DNA of 11,650 nt from an uncultured bacterium (GCA_903867275.1 CAIPQY010000261.1:1-11650), one strand, 5' to 3'; positions 1 through 6,697 are shown, counted from the stretch's first letter. Notes: generated by a model from the sequence alone, not told the origin. Translations and numbers: made by a program.

Positions 1-30
1 CTGGCCAGCACACGCAGGCGAAGGCGCATG
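1..30 (-). CDS. Start of a truncated gene downstream of lpxA
   Basis: An ATG on the minus strand at 30-28 opens a frame reading MRLRLRVLA that runs off the left edge without a stop. It begins 4 nt after the lpxA stop codon (TGA at 37-35), the spacing expected for the next gene of an operon. The short basic stretch followed by Val-Leu-Ala is all that can be seen, so no product can be named. A lipid A or cell-envelope role would be a guess from position only. The call rests on the ATG and on the tight spacing. Confidence 0.4.
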
Positions 31-34
31 GCGC

Positions 35-856
35 TCAATCCAGGTTCACGGCGCTGCCGCGCACCGTGGTGCCCTCGCCGGGCACGATGCCGCGCTTGCC
101 GGCCGTGACGAAGGCGATGTACTCGTCCACCAGCGGATCACCGGCGCGCGTGCGCAGTTCCGCCACGCGCGCGGGAATCGGCAATCGGCTGCGCTGCAGC
201 GTCTTGAACACCCAGCGCACCGTGTCGATCTGTGCACGCGTCATGCCGCTGCGGCGCATGCCGATCAGGTTCAGGCTGGCGGCGATGTTGATGCCCGTCA
301 CCATGAAGAAGGGGGGCAGATCAAGGCTGAAGCCCGTCAGGCCGCCCACCATGGCGTTGCGGCCCACGCGGCAGAACTGGTGCACCACCGAGTTGCCGCC
401 GAAGATCACGCGGTCGGCCACTTCCACATGGCCGGCCAGCAGCGTGCCGTTGGCCAGGATGTTGCGATCGCCGATCACGCAGTCGTGGCCCGCGTGCGAG
501 TTCGCCATGAAGTAGTTGTTGTTGCCCACGCGCGTGGGAAGCTGCGTCTTGCCGCGATGGATGCTCACGCCTTCGCGGAACACGTTCTCGTTGCCGACGA
601 TCAGGCCGGGGCCCGGCTCGGCGGGATTGAAGCCGAGGTCCTGCGGCGGCATGCCAAGCGTGCAGCCCGGATAGAGCATGTTGCGCTCGCCGATGGTGCA
701 GGGGCCCTGGATGCTCGCGCGGTGCAGCAGGCGTGTGCCGGCGCCGATGGTGACGGGGCCGGGGCAGCCTTCGATCACGCAGAAGGGCCCGACCTCCACA
801 TCGGGAGCAAGGGTGACATCACCGAGCACGACGGCTGTGGGATGGATGCGAGCCAT
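35..856 (-). CDS. lpxA: Acyl-ACP--UDP-N-acetylglucosamine O-acyltransferase (LpxA)
   Basis: LpxA transfers a hydroxyacyl chain from acyl carrier protein to UDP-GlcNAc, the first cytoplasmic step of lipid A synthesis. The 273-residue protein is close to E. coli LpxA (262 aa). The N-terminal two thirds (about residues 5-190) are hexapeptide repeats of a left-handed beta helix; the C-terminal part (about 195-273) is the helical domain, including a GMRRSGMT stretch like E. coli GLKRRGFS. Diagnostic segments are NSHAGHDC (residues 119-126, with H124 in the place of the catalytic histidine), SIHRG (98-102), VVHQFC (157-162) and PPQDLG (70-75). The frame stays open to 946, but ATG 856 is chosen because the family starts just before HPTA and a promoter-like element lies directly upstream. 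The region matching E. coli H191 is about two residues shorter and the histidine is not clearly kept, so acyl-chain preference cannot be predicted. Another gene follows 4 nt downstream. Confidence 0.95.
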   Translation of the reverse strand: MARIHPTAVVLGDVTLAPDVEVGPFCVIEGCPGPVTIGAGTRLLHRASIQGPCTIGERNMLYPGCTLGMPPQDLGFNPAEPGPGLIVGNENVFREGVSIHRGKTQLPTRVGNNNYFMANSHAGHDCVIGDRNILANGTLLAGHVEVADRVIFGGNSVVHQFCRVGRNAMVGGLTGFSLDLPPFFMVTGINIAASLNLIGMRRSGMTRAQIDTVRWVFKTLQRSRLPIPARVAELRTRAGDPLVDEYIAFVTAGKRGIVPGEGTTVRGSAVNLD

Positions 857-865
857 GGGCGGGCG

Positions 866-894
866 ATTGTAGGGAACGCGGCGCGCGGCTTCAG
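866..894 (-). promoter_or_regulatory. Putative lpxA promoter
   Basis: On the minus strand CTGAAG (894-889) and TACAAT (871-866) are separated by 17 bp, like a sigma-70 type -35/-10 pair (3/6 and 5/6 matches). The -10 ends 9 nt before the lpxA ATG at 856, so transcription would start at or only a few bases before the start codon. No Shine-Dalgarno sequence is present. Predicted by eye only. Confidence 0.45.
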
Positions 895-898
895 CCCC

Positions 899-904
899 TA
901 CAGT
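899..904 (+). promoter_or_regulatory. Putative -10 element of lipB
   Basis: TACAGT lies 7 nt before the lipB ATG at 912, so the expected transcription start falls at about 911. There is no recognisable -35 at 16-18 bp and no Shine-Dalgarno sequence. If real, it excludes the alternative GTG start at 903, which would lie inside the promoter. Confidence 0.35.
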
Positions 905-911
905 GCGCGCC

Positions 912-1598
912 ATGCAGCCGCTCCAGGTGCAGGATCTGGGTCGCATGGACTACGCCGCGGCGCTCGAGCGTCAGCGCGCGGTGCATGCCGACCTGGTGGC
1001 GGCGCGCGAAGCACGGCCGCCCATGCAGTTGCTGCTGGTGGAGCACGATCCGCCGGTGATCACGGTGAGTCGAAGGCCCGGCGCCGAGCGGCATGTGATC
1101 GTGAGCGATGCGCGCCTGGCCGAGCTTGGCGTGCAGAAGGTGGAGACCGACCGCGGCGGTGACGTGACATGGCACGGACCGGGGCAGCTGGTGGCGTATC
1201 CGATCCTCGATCTGCATCGCCTCGATCTGCGCATTCACGGCTACATGCGCTTTCTGGAGCAGGCCGTCATCGACACGCTGGCGGCATTCGGCGTGCAGGG
1301 CATGCGCGACGAAGCCGCCACCGGCGTGTGGGTGGGCGAGGGTGCGCCGCAGCGCAAGATCTGCGCGATGGGCGTGCGCATCAGTCGCTGGGCCACGCTG
1401 CATGGACTGGCGTTGAACGTGTGCCCGGACCTGGGACAGTTCGAGTTGATCGTGCCGTGCGGATTGGTGGGGCGTCCGGTCACCAGTCTGCAGCGTGAGC
1501 TGGGTTCGCGCGCGCCGTCGATGGAGCAGGTGAAAAACAGGCTCGCCGACCGCCTGATGCAGGCCGTCGGCGAGCGCTTGAACGAAACCGGCCGCTGA
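912..1598 (+). CDS. lipB: Octanoyl-[acyl-carrier-protein]:protein N-octanoyltransferase (LipB)
   Basis: LipB moves octanoate from octanoyl-ACP to the lipoyl domains of 2-oxoacid dehydrogenases and GcvH, the step before sulfur insertion by LipA. The 228-residue protein (E. coli about 213) shows the family signature RGGDVTWHGPGQ at residues 81-92, the lysine of RKICAMG (K149), HGLALNV (164-170) and the catalytic cysteine in IVPCG (C183). The Lys-Cys dyad is therefore intact. ATG 912 is preferred; an in-frame GTG at 903 would add three residues but overlaps a -10-like hexamer. It is the only plus-strand gene here, divergent from lpxA across 55 bp and convergent with the OmpH-family gene, with 1 nt between the two stop codons. 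Neighbouring genes have no obvious tie to lipoate, and lipA is not in the window. Confidence 0.95.
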   Translation: MQPLQVQDLGRMDYAAALERQRAVHADLVAAREARPPMQLLLVEHDPPVITVSRRPGAERHVIVSDARLAELGVQKVETDRGGDVTWHGPGQLVAYPILDLHRLDLRIHGYMRFLEQAVIDTLAAFGVQGMRDEAATGVWVGEGAPQRKICAMGVRISRWATLHGLALNVCPDLGQFELIVPCGLVGRPVTSLQRELGSRAPSMEQVKNRLADRLMQAVGERLNETGR

Positions 1599-1603
1599 CT
1601 CAG
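1595..1603. other. Palindrome carrying both convergent stop codons
   Basis: CTGACTCAG is an inverted repeat around one central base. It holds the lipB TGA (1596-1598, plus) and the stop of the OmpH-family gene (1602-1600, minus). No stable GC-rich hairpin with a T run follows in either direction, so it is not a convincing terminator. Confidence 0.5.
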
Positions 1604-2316
1604 TCGTTGGTCAGGTTCAGTTCCTTCATCACGTCGGCGGTCAGGTCGATCGACTCCGGTGCGCGCAGGAAGGTGCGCGCCTGCACCTGGATCATGGCGT
1701 TGCCAAGGTCCTGCGATTCGAAGGGCGTGATCGAGGGGATGAAGCGGTACACGAGGTCGATCTTGCGACGGTCGCACACCACGTCCACGGCGGTGGTCAG
1801 TTCGCGATACGCCTTCTCCACCTGATCGGCCACCATCTTGCCCTGCGCGGCCTGCACGCCCGCGTTCCACTTCTGGTAGCGCTCGAACAGCGCCTGCACC
1901 GCGGCCTGTCCCTTCGGGAAGTCGGGGTCGTCCTTCGACTTGCTGCCGAATTCGGTCTTCAGGCTGTCCATTTCCTTCTGGAATTCCATGCCCTGCTTCT
2001 TCGCCTCGTCGTCGAAGCGTGCGCGCTCGTCCTGGTAGCTCTTGTTGTCGAGCAGCTTCTTCAGGATCTTGTCCACGTGCACCGCGCCCACGCTCCAGCT
2101 CTTGGCGGTGGGCTCGTCGCCCCAGCCCGGACGGCCATCGCTGTTCGCCAGCTTCATCACGCCGTCCTTGCCCTCGAGCAGCACGGCCTGCGCCGGGCCA
2201 AGGTCGCCGGCGGGGGTGGCACGCGCGTCGGCCACGCGCGGCATGGCGAACTGGGCGAGCAGGAAGCCTCCGGCGATCAGCACGGCGGGCACGATGATTC
2301 GAGATGCGTGGCGCAT
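1600..2316 (-). CDS. OmpH/Skp-family periplasmic chaperone-like protein
   Basis: A 238-residue secreted protein of the OmpH (Skp) family, whose members hold unfolded outer-membrane proteins in the periplasm. The N-terminus is a signal peptide: a basic start (MRHASR), a hydrophobic core at residues 7-25 and a likely signal peptidase I site after VADA (31) or ARA (33). Residues about 74-236 form the OmpH region: VGAVHVDKIL opening, a charged Lys/Glu/Gln-rich helical stretch (about 83-180, coiled-coil-like), and the typical ending IDLTADVMKELN (223-234). Residues 34-72 are a linker of unknown role. The protein is longer than E. coli Skp (161 aa). ATG 2316 is chosen because it opens the signal peptide; a GTG at 2343 would add residues before it. 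It follows lepA by 34 nt and has its own promoter-like element. The family assignment is firm; client proteins are unknown. A single cysteine (C181) is present. Confidence 0.85.
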   Translation of the reverse strand: MRHASRIIVPAVLIAGGFLLAQFAMPRVADARATPAGDLGPAQAVLLEGKDGVMKLANSDGRPGWGDEPTAKSWSVGAVHVDKILKKLLDNKSYQDERARFDDEAKKQGMEFQKEMDSLKTEFGSKSKDDPDFPKGQAAVQALFERYQKWNAGVQAAQGKMVADQVEKAYRELTTAVDVVCDRRKIDLVYRFIPSITPFESQDLGNAMIQVQARTFLRAPESIDLTADVMKELNLTND

Positions 2317-2322
2317 CGAGCC

Positions 2323-2328
2323 AGTGTA
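2323..2328 (-). promoter_or_regulatory. Putative -10 element of the OmpH-family gene
   Basis: The minus strand reads TACACT at 2328-2323, then six bases, then the ATG at 2316, so a start site 7 nt past the hexamer would fall exactly on the A of ATG. No Shine-Dalgarno sequence is present and no good -35 is seen; the -35 region would overlap the lepA stop codon. This could give the gene its own leaderless transcript in addition to read-through from lepA. Confidence 0.35.
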
Positions 2329-2350
2329 CGGCGGTTCCAGCACGCGCGGA

Positions 2351-4165
2351 TCAGTCGCCCTGATCGAGAATGGCCATGAAGGCTTCCTGCGGAATGGAGA
2401 CCATGCCCACGGTCTTCATGCGCTTCTTGCCTTCCTTCTGCTTCTCGAGCAGCTTGCGCTTGCGGCTCACGTCGCCACCGTAGCACTTGGCCAGCACGTT
2501 CTTGCGCAGGGCCTTGATGCTCTCGCGCGCGATGATGCGGCCGCCGATCGCCGCCTGCAGCGGAATCTCGAACTGATGGCGATCGATCTGCTTCTTCAGC
2601 TTCTCCAGGATCACGCGGCTGCGGTGCTCGGCAAGCGCGCGGTGGGTGATCAGGCTCAGCGCCTCCACCGGCTCGTTGTTCACGAGGATGTTCACCTTCA
2701 CCAGGTCGTCCTGCCGGAAGCCGATCAGCTCGTAGTCCATCGTGCCGTAGCCGCGCGTGATCGACTTCAGCTTGTCGTAGAAGTCGTAGATGATCTCGGC
2801 CAGCGGCAGCTCGTAGTCCAGGATCTGGCGCGTGTCGCTGAGGAAGCGCTGGCTCTTGAACATGCCGCGGCGCGCGTCGCACAGCTTCATCAGGTCGCCG
2901 ATGTTCTCGTTGGGGCAGATGATCTCGATCTTCACCAGCGGTTCCAGGATGCCGGTCACGTGGCTCAGGTCGGGCAGGTCCGCGGGGTTGTGGATCTCCA
3001 GCTCGGTGCCGTCGTTCATCGCCACGCGATAGGTCACGGTGGGGGCGGTCTGCACCACCTCCACGTTGCCCTCGCGCTCCAGGCGCTCCTGCACGATGTC
3101 CATGTGCAGCAGGCCCAGGAAGCCGCAGCGGAATCCGAAGCCCAGCGCCTCGCTGTGCTGCACCTCGAAGGTGAAGCTGGCGTCGTTCAGGTGCAGCTTC
3201 TCGATGGCCTCGCGCAGCGCCTCGAAATCGCCCTTCTTGCCGCTGCCGCCGTCGGCGCCGCTGCTGCTGGGGTAGAAGTCGCAGAACACCATCTGCTTCG
3301 GCTCCTCGTAGCCGGGCAGCGGCTCGTCGGCCGGATCGTTCTCGTGCGTGATGGTGTCGCCCACGCGCACATCGGCCAGCGTCTTGATGCTGGCGGCCAT
3401 GTAGCCCACCTCGGCGTGGCCGAACTTCGTCATCTTCTGCGGGAAGGGCGTGTTGCGGCCGAGCTCGGTCACCGTGAAGGTGCGGCCCGTGCCCATCATG
3501 CGGATCTTGTCGCCGGCCTTGATGCTGCCGTCGAACACGCGGAAGTACACCACCACACCCTTGTAGTCGTCGTACACGCTGTCGAAGATCAGCGCGCGCA
3601 GCTTGTCGGTCTTCGGCGGGGCTGGGCTGGGCAGCTTCTCGCAGATCGCGTCGAGCAGCGGCTGGATGCCCTGACCGGTCTTGGCGCTGACCAGGATGCA
3701 GTCCTCGGCCTTCAGGCCAAGCACCTGCTCGATCTCCATGGCCACGCCGTCCGGATCGGCGGCGGGCAGGTCGATCTTGTTGATCACCGGGATCAGCTCC
3801 AGGTTGTTGGTGACCGCCAGATAGGCGTTGGCCACGGTCTGCGCCTGCACGCCCTGCGTGCTGTCCACCACCAGCACCGCGCCTTCGCACGCGGTGAGCG
3901 CGCGGCTGACCTCGTAGGCGAAGTCCACGTGGCCGGGCGTGTCGATGAAGTTGAGCTGGTAGGTCTCGCCCTTGTACACGTGCTGCACGGTGACGGCGCT
4001 GGCCTTGATGGTGATGCCGCGCTCGCGCTCCAGGTCCATGCTGTCCAGCAGCTGGGCGCGCGCCTCGCGATCGCTCACGGCCTTGGTGGCCTGCAGCAGG
4101 CGATCGGCCAGCGTGCTCTTGCCGTGGTCGATGTGGGCGATGATGGAGAAGTTGCGGATGGGCAC
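2351..4165 (-). CDS. lepA: Elongation factor 4 (LepA), ribosome-associated translational GTPase
   Basis: LepA/EF4 is a GTPase that binds the ribosome and influences elongation or initiation and 30S assembly. With the GTG start at 4165 the protein has 604 residues (E. coli 599). GTPase motifs: G1 AHIDHGKST (10-18), G2 RGIT (49-52), G3 DTPGH (75-79), G4 NKID (129-132), G5 SAK (160-162). Next come domain II, an EF-G-like domain III containing GFRCGFLGLLHMD, domain V, and the LepA-specific C-terminal domain with YGGDVSRKRKLLEKQKEGKK. An extra Gly/Ser-rich stretch of about ten residues (300-311) lies where E. coli has a short turn. The GTG at 4165 gives VPIRNFSIIAHID, which fits the family start; a GTG at 4189 would add eight residues and begin 1 nt after the preceding stop. 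No Shine-Dalgarno sequence is seen before either. It is the seventh gene of the minus-strand series. Confidence 0.96.
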   Translation of the reverse strand: MPIRNFSIIAHIDHGKSTLADRLLQATKAVSDREARAQLLDSMDLERERGITIKASAVTVQHVYKGETYQLNFIDTPGHVDFAYEVSRALTACEGAVLVVDSTQGVQAQTVANAYLAVTNNLELIPVINKIDLPAADPDGVAMEIEQVLGLKAEDCILVSAKTGQGIQPLLDAICEKLPSPAPPKTDKLRALIFDSVYDDYKGVVVYFRVFDGSIKAGDKIRMMGTGRTFTVTELGRNTPFPQKMTKFGHAEVGYMAASIKTLADVRVGDTITHENDPADEPLPGYEEPKQMVFCDFYPSSSGADGGSGKKGDFEALREAIEKLHLNDASFTFEVQHSEALGFGFRCGFLGLLHMDIVQERLEREGNVEVVQTAPTVTYRVAMNDGTELEIHNPADLPDLSHVTGILEPLVKIEIICPNENIGDLMKLCDARRGMFKSQRFLSDTRQILDYELPLAEIIYDFYDKLKSITRGYGTMDYELIGFRQDDLVKVNILVNNEPVEALSLITHRALAEHRSRVILEKLKKQIDRHQFEIPLQAAIGGRIIARESIKALRKNVLAKCYGGDVSRKRKLLEKQKEGKKRMKTVGMVSIPQEAFMAILDQGD

Positions 4166-4169
4166 GGGC

Positions 4170-4184
4170 GGGCTCGGGGAGCCC
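4170..4184 (-). other. Small hairpin just upstream of the lepA start
   Basis: GGGCTC (4170-4175) and GAGCCC (4179-4184) form a perfect 6-bp stem with a 3-nt loop, ending 4 nt before the GTG at 4165. In mRNA it would fold where the ribosome loads, so it could lower lepA initiation. If translation begins at GTG 4189 the hairpin is coding. Confidence 0.4.
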
Positions 4185-4190
4185 CACACT

Positions 4191-4670
4191 CTAGCCGGAA
4201 ACCGCTTTCGATTCCTGCTGCAGCGGAATGCCGCACTCTGGGCAGGCCGTGGGGGGGCTGGGAGGCAGGCGGTGCCCGCAGCGCTCGCACATGGGGGTGC
4301 CGCGCCGAACCAGCTCGCGCCGCACATACGGCGCATACCAGCGCTGCATGGCGTACACGAAGAACAGGTGCTGCACGGCCAGCCAGGGCACGATGATGGC
4401 CACGCCCGCAAGCAGCAGCGTGGAACCATCGGTGGTGGCGAAGTCGAGCACCCCGCCGCGGCGGAAGGGTTTCAGCGTCCAAAGCGCCAGCGCCATCGCC
4501 GCGGTCGGAATGAGCGCGAACAGCGAACTGGTCACCAGGTCACGCCACTGCAGCAGCATGTGCCAGTTGGCCCAGAAGTGCACCACGAACTGCGCACGCA
4601 GCGACAGGCCCAGCGGCTCGTGCATGCGCATCCACAGTCCCCAATGTCGCTGCGGCATCAGGTGACTCAT
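4191..4670 (-). CDS. Small membrane protein with C-terminal zinc ribbon (second of a pair)
   Basis: A 159-residue protein of unknown function. Two hydrophobic segments (about residues 44-64 and 85-107) look like membrane helices. After a basic stretch (RRELVRRG) comes a zinc ribbon: C128 and C131 in CERCGHRL, C143 and C146 in CPECG. The tail after the ribbon is short. The start ATG 4670 is well supported: AGGAG lies 5 nt upstream, and the ATG overlaps the previous gene's stop as ATGA, which suggests translational coupling. Architecture (two helices, then zinc ribbon) matches the preceding gene, so the two may be diverged duplicates or partners. lepA follows closely. Zinc binding is inferred from the four cysteines. 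A longer upstream extension of this frame is rejected because it overlaps the preceding gene. Confidence 0.85.
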   Translation of the reverse strand: MSHLMPQRHWGLWMRMHEPLGLSLRAQFVVHFWANWHMLLQWRDLVTSSLFALIPTAAMALALWTLKPFRRGGVLDFATTDGSTLLLAGVAIIVPWLAVQHLFFVYAMQRWYAPYVRRELVRRGTPMCERCGHRLPPSPPTACPECGIPLQQESKAVSG

Positions 4671-5152
4671 GGTGTCTCCTGCTGCGCGTCCGGCGCCTCG
4701 GGCTCTCGCGCGGCCGATGGGGGCCAGCCGTTCACCACCTGCATCGCGTCCTCGCGGCCGCACTCGGGGCAGTGATCGCTGCCGGGCGCGCGGCGATCCA
4801 GTCGGTAGCCGCATTCGATGCACACCGGGTAGCCCGCCGCGCGCAGTGCGCGCCAGCGACCGCGGCGATTGCCGCGCATGCCCAGAAACACCGCCGATGC
4901 GGCCAGCACGCCCACGGTCGGCACCACCAGCGCCACCCACCACGGACCCTGGTTGCGCTTCCATCCGAAGTGCTGCGCGCTCCACACCAGCGCGCCCACC
5001 ACCAGCACGATCACGCCAAGCGGAATCAGCGCCATCGGATTGCGCAGTCGCACGCGGCGGCCATCCTCGGGCTCGCTGTCCAGGAAAAGCTCGATGGTTC
5101 GCACGCGCTCGCGTTCGGCGGGTGACAGGTCGAAGTCGTCCTTCGACGCCAT
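4667..5152 (-). CDS. Small membrane protein with zinc ribbon (first of a pair)
   Basis: A 161-residue protein of unknown function. Residues 1-38 are charged and hydrophilic (MASKDDFDLSPAERERV at the start). Two hydrophobic segments follow, about 40-58 and 71-92. After a short Arg-rich stretch (MRGNRRGRWR) comes a zinc ribbon: C111 and C114 in CIECGYRL, C128 and C131 in CPECG. The tail is rich in Glu, Pro, Ala and Gln. The CxxCGYxL...CPECG pattern resembles one common in Planctomycetota proteins; binding of one zinc ion is inferred. The ATG lies 3 nt after the rimO stop and the gene ends in a 4-nt ATGA overlap with the next zinc-ribbon gene, so both are co-translated. The opposite strand is also open across this interval, but the composition, the SD of the following gene and the zinc ribbon favour this strand. 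Confidence 0.85.
   Translation of the reverse strand: MASKDDFDLSPAERERVRTIELFLDSEPEDGRRVRLRNPMALIPLGVIVLVVGALVWSAQHFGWKRNQGPWWVALVVPTVGVLAASAVFLGMRGNRRGRWRALRAAGYPVCIECGYRLDRRAPGSDHCPECGREDAMQVVNGWPPSAAREPEAPDAQQETP
4676..4680 (-). promoter_or_regulatory. Shine-Dalgarno sequence of the second zinc-ribbon gene
   Basis: AGGAG (4680-4676 on the minus strand) is 5 nt from the ATG at 4670. It is the clearest ribosome binding site in the window, shows that SD-led initiation occurs here, and fixes this start. Confidence 0.75.
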
Positions 5153-5155
5153 GAC

Positions 5156-6697
5156 TCAGCGGCCGCGGCCGGCCATGGGCAGCGACACGCGGCGGTGCAG
5201 TTCGTCCTCGGGACGCGCCACCAGGTCGTACTCCATGGCCTCGGTCACCACGGCATCCACCAGTTCGCCCGCGCTCAGCGTGCGCTTGGCGATCAGGCGC
5301 GTGAGGCTGTCCACCTGCGGGGCCTGGAAGGGCGCGCGGGCCAGGTACACATGCTCGCCCTTGCCCGCCTCGTTCTCCTCGTCGGGGCCTTCCACCAGCA
5401 GCTGCAGCTTGCGCTTGTCGGCGGCCATGCGCTCGTTGCGCTCGAACACGATCTCCTGCTGCAGCAGCATCAGGGCCTCCTCGCGGCGGTCCGCCTCCTC
5501 GGGCGGCACGTGCAGCGCGGGATCCTGATCCATGGTGCCGCTGGGCGTGCCCTCTTCGCGGCTGTACTTGAAGCAGCCCACCATGTCGAAGCGGTTGGTG
5601 CGCACGAAGTCGAGCAGCTGCTCGAAGTCCGCCTCGGTCTCGCCGGGGTGGCCCACGATGAAGGTGGTGCGCAGCGCGATGTCTGGCATGCGCGTGCGCA
5701 GCTTGGTCAGCAGTTCCTGCGTGCGCTCGGCGCTGGTGTGGCGGCGCATGCGCGAAAGCATCTGGTCGCTGGCGTGCTGCAGCGGCATGTCGATGTACTT
5801 CACCACGTTCGGCAGGCGCGCCATCGCGTCCACCATGGCGTCGGTGAAGGTGCTGGGATACGCGTACATGAGGCGAATCCAGCCGCCGCCATGCTCGCGT
5901 GCCACGCCGTCGAGCGATTCCAGCAGGCCCACCAGACCGCGCGGATCGCCGATGTCCATGCCCCAGCTGGTGGTGTCCTGTCCGATCACGTTCAGCTCGA
6001 AGGCGCCGTCGTCCATCAGTCGGCCCGCTTCGGTCACGATCTCCGACATGGGCTTCGAACGCATCTTGCCGCGGATCGACGGAATGGTGCAGAACGCGCA
6101 GCGCTGATTGCAGCCTTCGCTCGCGCGCAGATAGGCCCAGTGGCGCGGCGTCAGGCGGAAGCGGTTGGCGTCACCTTCGAAGTAGCCCACGCCCTTGCCG
6201 TCGGCGCCGTTCACCGTGAGGCCCACCGTCTGCATGCCACGTTCCTTGGCGGCCTGCAGCGCGTTGGCGGCGATCCAGTAGCGGGGGCGTTCGGCGTCCA
6301 GACCGGGGCGCTCGGGTGGCGCGCCGCGAACCGCGTCCACGATGTGGTCGCGATCGAACACGCCGATCATGGCGTCGATGCCGGGGGCCCACTCGAGCAG
6401 CTTGGCGCGATGTCGCTGCACCAGACATCCAGCCACCACCACGCGCTTCAGCTCACCGCGCTCCTTGCGCTCGATGGCGTCGCGGATCACGCCCAGACTC
6501 TCTTCCTTGCTGGCTTCCAGGAAGCCGCAGGTGTTCACCACGATCGCGTCGGGCTTGTCCGACTCGTTCACGGGCTGCACGCCACCCTCCTGCAGCAGGG
6601 CGAGCATCTTCTCGCTGTCCACGAGGTTCTTCGGGCAGCCAAGGCTGACGAAGGCGACGCGGTCGATGTGGTCGGGTCGGGCGGGCATCGGGGTCAT
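5156..6697 (-). CDS. rimO: Ribosomal protein S12 methylthiotransferase (RimO), radical SAM enzyme
   Basis: RimO adds a methylthio group to an aspartate of ribosomal protein S12, using two [4Fe-4S] clusters and S-adenosylmethionine. With ATG 6697 the protein has 513 residues, longer than E. coli RimO (441). Order: N-terminal methylthiotransferase domain with three cluster cysteines, C21 (SLGCPKN), C57 (NTCGF) and C91 (VAGC); a long linker (about 113-182); radical SAM domain with C196, C200 and C203 in CNQRCAFC, followed by TIPSIRG, and QHAS and FIVGHPGET further on; TRAM-like domain from about 428. SLGCPKN, LTPRHWAYL and VGCFKYSREEG distinguish RimO from MiaB. ATG 6697 overlaps the preceding stop as ATGA. 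An ATG at 6688, with AGGA 8 nt upstream, is an equally reasonable start that removes three residues. Two cysteine-rich CxxxxCC proteins precede it, and a zinc-ribbon gene follows after 3 nt. Confidence 0.95.
   Translation of the reverse strand: MTPMPARPDHIDRVAFVSLGCPKNLVDSEKMLALLQEGGVQPVNESDKPDAIVVNTCGFLEASKEESLGVIRDAIERKERGELKRVVVAGCLVQRHRAKLLEWAPGIDAMIGVFDRDHIVDAVRGAPPERPGLDAERPRYWIAANALQAAKERGMQTVGLTVNGADGKGVGYFEGDANRFRLTPRHWAYLRASEGCNQRCAFCTIPSIRGKMRSKPMSEIVTEAGRLMDDGAFELNVIGQDTTSWGMDIGDPRGLVGLLESLDGVAREHGGGWIRLMYAYPSTFTDAMVDAMARLPNVVKYIDMPLQHASDQMLSRMRRHTSAERTQELLTKLRTRMPDIALRTTFIVGHPGETEADFEQLLDFVRTNRFDMVGCFKYSREEGTPSGTMDQDPALHVPPEEADRREEALMLLQQEIVFERNERMAADKRKLQLLVEGPDEENEAGKGEHVYLARAPFQAPQVDSLTRLIAKRTLSAGELVDAVVTEAMEYDLVARPEDELHRRVSLPMAGRGR

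Noticed and set aside
857..946. N-terminal extension of lpxA to 946
   Set aside because: Would read through the promoter-like region into lipB, has no family similarity, and LpxA normally starts just before HPTA.
1595..1614. CTGAC/GTCAG stem at the lipB end as a terminator
   Set aside because: Only five pairs with a 10-nt loop and no T run; too weak to call.
2042..4396. A long plus-strand open frame (about 780 codons) opposite lepA
   Set aside because: It is the antisense of a fully conserved LepA, is rich in His, Val, Leu and Ala as expected from complementing GC-biased codons, and has no recognisable domain.
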